Assembly (NCBI RefSeq): GCF_013415905.1
Contig: NZ_CP058909.1
Location: 372,001-436,000, forward strand
Reading direction: 5' to 3'
Source: Halosimplex pelagicum
GTDB taxonomy: Archaea; Halobacteriota; Halobacteria; Halobacteriales; Haloarculaceae
DNA: 64,000 bases
Both the position numbers and the translations under genes were made by a program. Position 1 is the first letter of the stretch; each line of letters opens with the position of its first letter. The notes under the pieces are model-generated. The model had not been told where the DNA came from and searched no databases. It was given only the letters and a program-made list of their open reading frames with translations. This document shows, in pieces, positions 61,772 to 64,000 of this stretch.

Positions 61772-64000
61772 TCAGGACTGGTCGTCGGCGGTGTAGGTCC
61801 GCTCGGTCCCGAACGGCTGGTAGGCCGTGCCGTTGCCCTCGTAGAACTTCTCGAAGAACTCGAAGAACTCCAGGCGGATCGACTGGATGCCCGAGGAGGT
61901 GACGCCCAGGATCAGGACGACGAGGTTCCCGACGATCAGGACGAACACGCCGAAGACGGCCATCGCCGGTCCCATGTGAACCATCCCCGGGAAGAGGATC
62001 GACGCGCCCTCGTAGTGGTCGAGGGCGTACTGCGGGCCGTACGTGAGCATGAAGTGCCACTCCGCGCCGTACTCCGTCGGCACCTCGTAGGCGCCCCAGA
62101 ACAGGAGGTTCACCGCGAAGGCCATCCCGGCCTTCGCCAGGAGGACCGCGGCGATCCGCAGGTACGACAGGGTGTGGGCCAGCACGACGTGGATCTCGAT
62201 GAGCTCGTGGACCGGCCCGATGGCCAGCAGGGCCATCCCGAGGCCGACCATGCCGAGGCCGACCCAGCCGATCTCGACGGGGAACCCGGCGAAGCCCAGT
62301 TCGAAGGCGGCCATGTGACCCTCGTCGAACGTCTCGAACAGCAGGTCGGGCTTGGCGCCGCTGAACAGGCGGCTGAAGATGAAGATCCACAGGCCGTTGA
62401 GCGCCAGCAGCCACGACCCCGTCTCGAGGATCGCTTCCTTCACGCCGTGGAGGCTCACGTTCTCGACGAACTCCAGCACGTACGCGGTGTTGAGATGCAG
62501 CAGGCCGAACAGCGCGGTGACGAGGAACCAGGTGTTCGCCCAGTAGCTCGTCGCCGGGGAGAGCCCCTTCTCGATGGGCGCGTGGTTGAGCCCGACGACG
62601 CCCTCCCAGAACTGCGAGGCGACCAGATGCAGCCCGAATATCTCGCCGTAGAGGAAACCGAATATCGCCGTCGAGATGCCGCAGACCGCGGTGATGACGC
62701 CGAAGTTCTTGAACGCGTCCGAGTCGAAGTTCCGGATCATGTAGTAGCCGACCCCGGTGTAGATCAGCCCGTAGCCCACGTCTCCGATGATGAACCCGAA
62801 CATCAGCGGGAAGGTCAGAAAGAGGATGAGCGTGGGGTCGAACTCGGAGTAGTTGGGCCGACCGACGGCCTTCGTGAGGAGTTCGAACGGCTGGCTGATC
62901 GCCGAGTTGTCCTGGATGACCGGCGGGTCGTCGTCGCCGCCCATCGTGACCGTCCCGCCGTCCGTCCGGGCCGTCTGCGGTTCGGCCTCGTCTTCCTCGG
63001 CCGCCGCGGAGGGCTCTTCCTCCTCGACGCCGCCGGTGCCGGCACCGGTGGCCTCGGGCGTGTGGTCGACCGCTTCGGTCGTCGCGGCGTGGCCGTGGCG
63101 GTCGTACTCGGCGACTTCGAGCTCCTCGACGTCGACGTGGTCGTCGACGGCGTCGGCCAGCGCGCGCTCGAACTCGTCGGTCCGTTCGCTCGGGATCCAC
63201 CCCTCCGCGACGAAGGCGTTCTCCGTCGTCGCGAACGAGAGCGGCGCCTCCGCCTTCCGGGCGCGGATGGAGAGCTTCTCCTCGGCGGCCAGCAGGAAGC
63301 CGGCCACGTCGTAGCGCAGGTCCTCGAGCTGGTCCTCGACCGTGTCGAGCTTCGACTCCAACTTCTGCTCGCGGTGTTCGAGTTCGGCGAGCACGTCCTG
63401 CGGGTCGCCCTCCTCGTGGGGAACGTCGATGGCGGTGAAATCGGCCTCGACGACCGCGCTCTGGAGGGCGTCCTCGTCGGTCCGCGCGAACGCGGCGACG
63501 ACGCCGTCCTCGGCGAACACCTGCGTCGCGGCGTCCAGGTCGGCCAGGGCCCGCTCGACACTGTCGGCGTCCCCCTCGCCGACCGCGACCGAGAGCGAGT
63601 CGTAGCCCCACAGCAGGTCCAGGTCGATGCCCAGCGTCGCGAAGGGGTCCATCGCGCCGATCTCCTCCTCGACCTCGCGGAGCTCGCTCTCGGTCTCGGT
63701 GCGTTCGTCGTCGAGCTCGTTGGCCTCGGTCCGGACCTCTTCGAGCTCCGTCTCGAGGGTCTCGTCGGTGACGATCCGGCTCGGGCCGGCGTCCTCGGGC
63801 TCGACGCCGAGGATGCTCTTGAGCGAGCGGACGGTAACGAGCTTCTCGGAGGCCTCGTCGCCCCCCTCCATTGGGTTGCCGTTGTCGAAGCCCTCCCAGC
63901 GGCCGTCGTAGTCGTTGAAGTGGACGAGGTGCAGGTCGTGAACGGTCTCGATGACGTCGTCCATGACGGCCTTCGAGCCGGTCACGGACACCTTGCTCAT
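61772..64000 (-). CDS. atpI: A-type ATP synthase subunit I (start may lie beyond the window)
   Basis: Membrane stator with the proton half-channels, at least 742 residues. The cytoplasmic N-terminal half has long helices (LEEVRTEANELDDERTETES) and an acidic linker near 330-355. The C-terminal half has eight predicted helices, including LSYLRIAAVLLAKAGMAF with the essential Arg of the a-subunit family. The ATG is the very last three bases of the window (64000). Haloarchaeal AtpI usually has a few residues before MSKVSVTGS, so the true start may be just outside. Confidence 0.95.
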   Translation of the reverse strand: MSKVSVTGSKAVMDDVIETVHDLHLVHFNDYDGRWEGFDNGNPMEGGDEASEKLVTVRSLKSILGVEPEDAGPSRIVTDETLETELEEVRTEANELDDERTETESELREVEEEIGAMDPFATLGIDLDLLWGYDSLSVAVGEGDADSVERALADLDAATQVFAEDGVVAAFARTDEDALQSAVVEADFTAIDVPHEEGDPQDVLAELEHREQKLESKLDTVEDQLEDLRYDVAGFLLAAEEKLSIRARKAEAPLSFATTENAFVAEGWIPSERTDEFERALADAVDDHVDVEELEVAEYDRHGHAATTEAVDHTPEATGAGTGGVEEEEPSAAAEEDEAEPQTARTDGGTVTMGGDDDPPVIQDNSAISQPFELLTKAVGRPNYSEFDPTLILFLTFPLMFGFIIGDVGYGLIYTGVGYYMIRNFDSDAFKNFGVITAVCGISTAIFGFLYGEIFGLHLVASQFWEGVVGLNHAPIEKGLSPATSYWANTWFLVTALFGLLHLNTAYVLEFVENVSLHGVKEAILETGSWLLALNGLWIFIFSRLFSGAKPDLLFETFDEGHMAAFELGFAGFPVEIGWVGLGMVGLGMALLAIGPVHELIEIHVVLAHTLSYLRIAAVLLAKAGMAFAVNLLFWGAYEVPTEYGAEWHFMLTYGPQYALDHYEGASILFPGMVHMGPAMAVFGVFVLIVGNLVVLILGVTSSGIQSIRLEFFEFFEKFYEGNGTAYQPFGTERTYTADDQS

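Overview
The window is chromosomal DNA of an extremely halophilic archaeon (class Halobacteria). The evidence is very high GC coding sequence, strongly acidic proteins, Tat-type lipoprotein signals on the substrate-binding proteins, TATA boxes 23-31 bases before start codons (mostly leaderless genes), an archaeal A-type ATP synthase operon, archaeal aRF1 and Taw1, and a bacteriorhodopsin with its activator Bat. No rRNA, tRNA, CRISPR array or insertion sequence was seen. A member of Haloarculaceae is plausible, but the genus cannot be fixed from the sequence alone.

Layout. 1-10.2 kb is a catabolic region: a peptide-type ABC transporter (binding protein plus a permease cut by the window edge), a Gfo/Idh/MocA dehydrogenase, two inositol-monophosphatase-family phosphatases, an exported DNase I-fold phosphodiesterase, and a BNR-repeat protein whose His/His/Tyr/Arg spacing recalls ulvan lyases of families PL24/PL25. 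10.3-11.6 kb holds taw1 and a small unknown gene. 11.7-14.1 kb is AT-richer and looks acquired: a restriction-endonuclease-fold toxin gene, apparently broken by a frameshift, and a probable immunity gene. 14.2-21.3 kb carries a GH4 glycosidase, two overlapping PQQ-type beta-propeller lipoproteins, a DUF6069-like membrane protein, a frameshifted NmrA-type gene, a haloarchaeal conserved protein and a flippase-like membrane protein. 21.4-24.7 kb is ppk1 coupled to a PP2A/ApaH-like phosphatase. 25-32.5 kb is a complete second peptide-type ABC operon (SBP-dppB-C-D-F). 32.7-34.2 kb has two coupled genes including a metallophosphoesterase.

34.4-41.1 kb is a compact phosphate operon, pstS-pstC-pstA-pstB-phoU and an AbrB-PhoU fusion, with overlapping junctions. 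41.2-44.4 kb has a coiled-coil protein, a membrane histidine kinase and a 37-residue membrane protein. 44.5-49.3 kb is housekeeping: argS, an AIM24-family gene, a MinD/ParA ATPase and aRF1.

49.7-64 kb is the most striking part. The A-type ATP synthase genes run atpI-K-E-C-F-A-B on the minus strand. Between atpB and atpD lies a complete retinal-based phototrophy set: bat, bacteriorhodopsin, lycopene cyclase crtY and the retinal-forming brp. Genes for a light-driven proton pump, its chromophore, its regulator and the ATP synthase that uses the gradient are therefore contiguous and co-oriented. Bat has a LOV-type flavin-binding motif, and the rhodopsin promoter carries a sequence matching the haloarchaeal bop activating element, which suggests light control.
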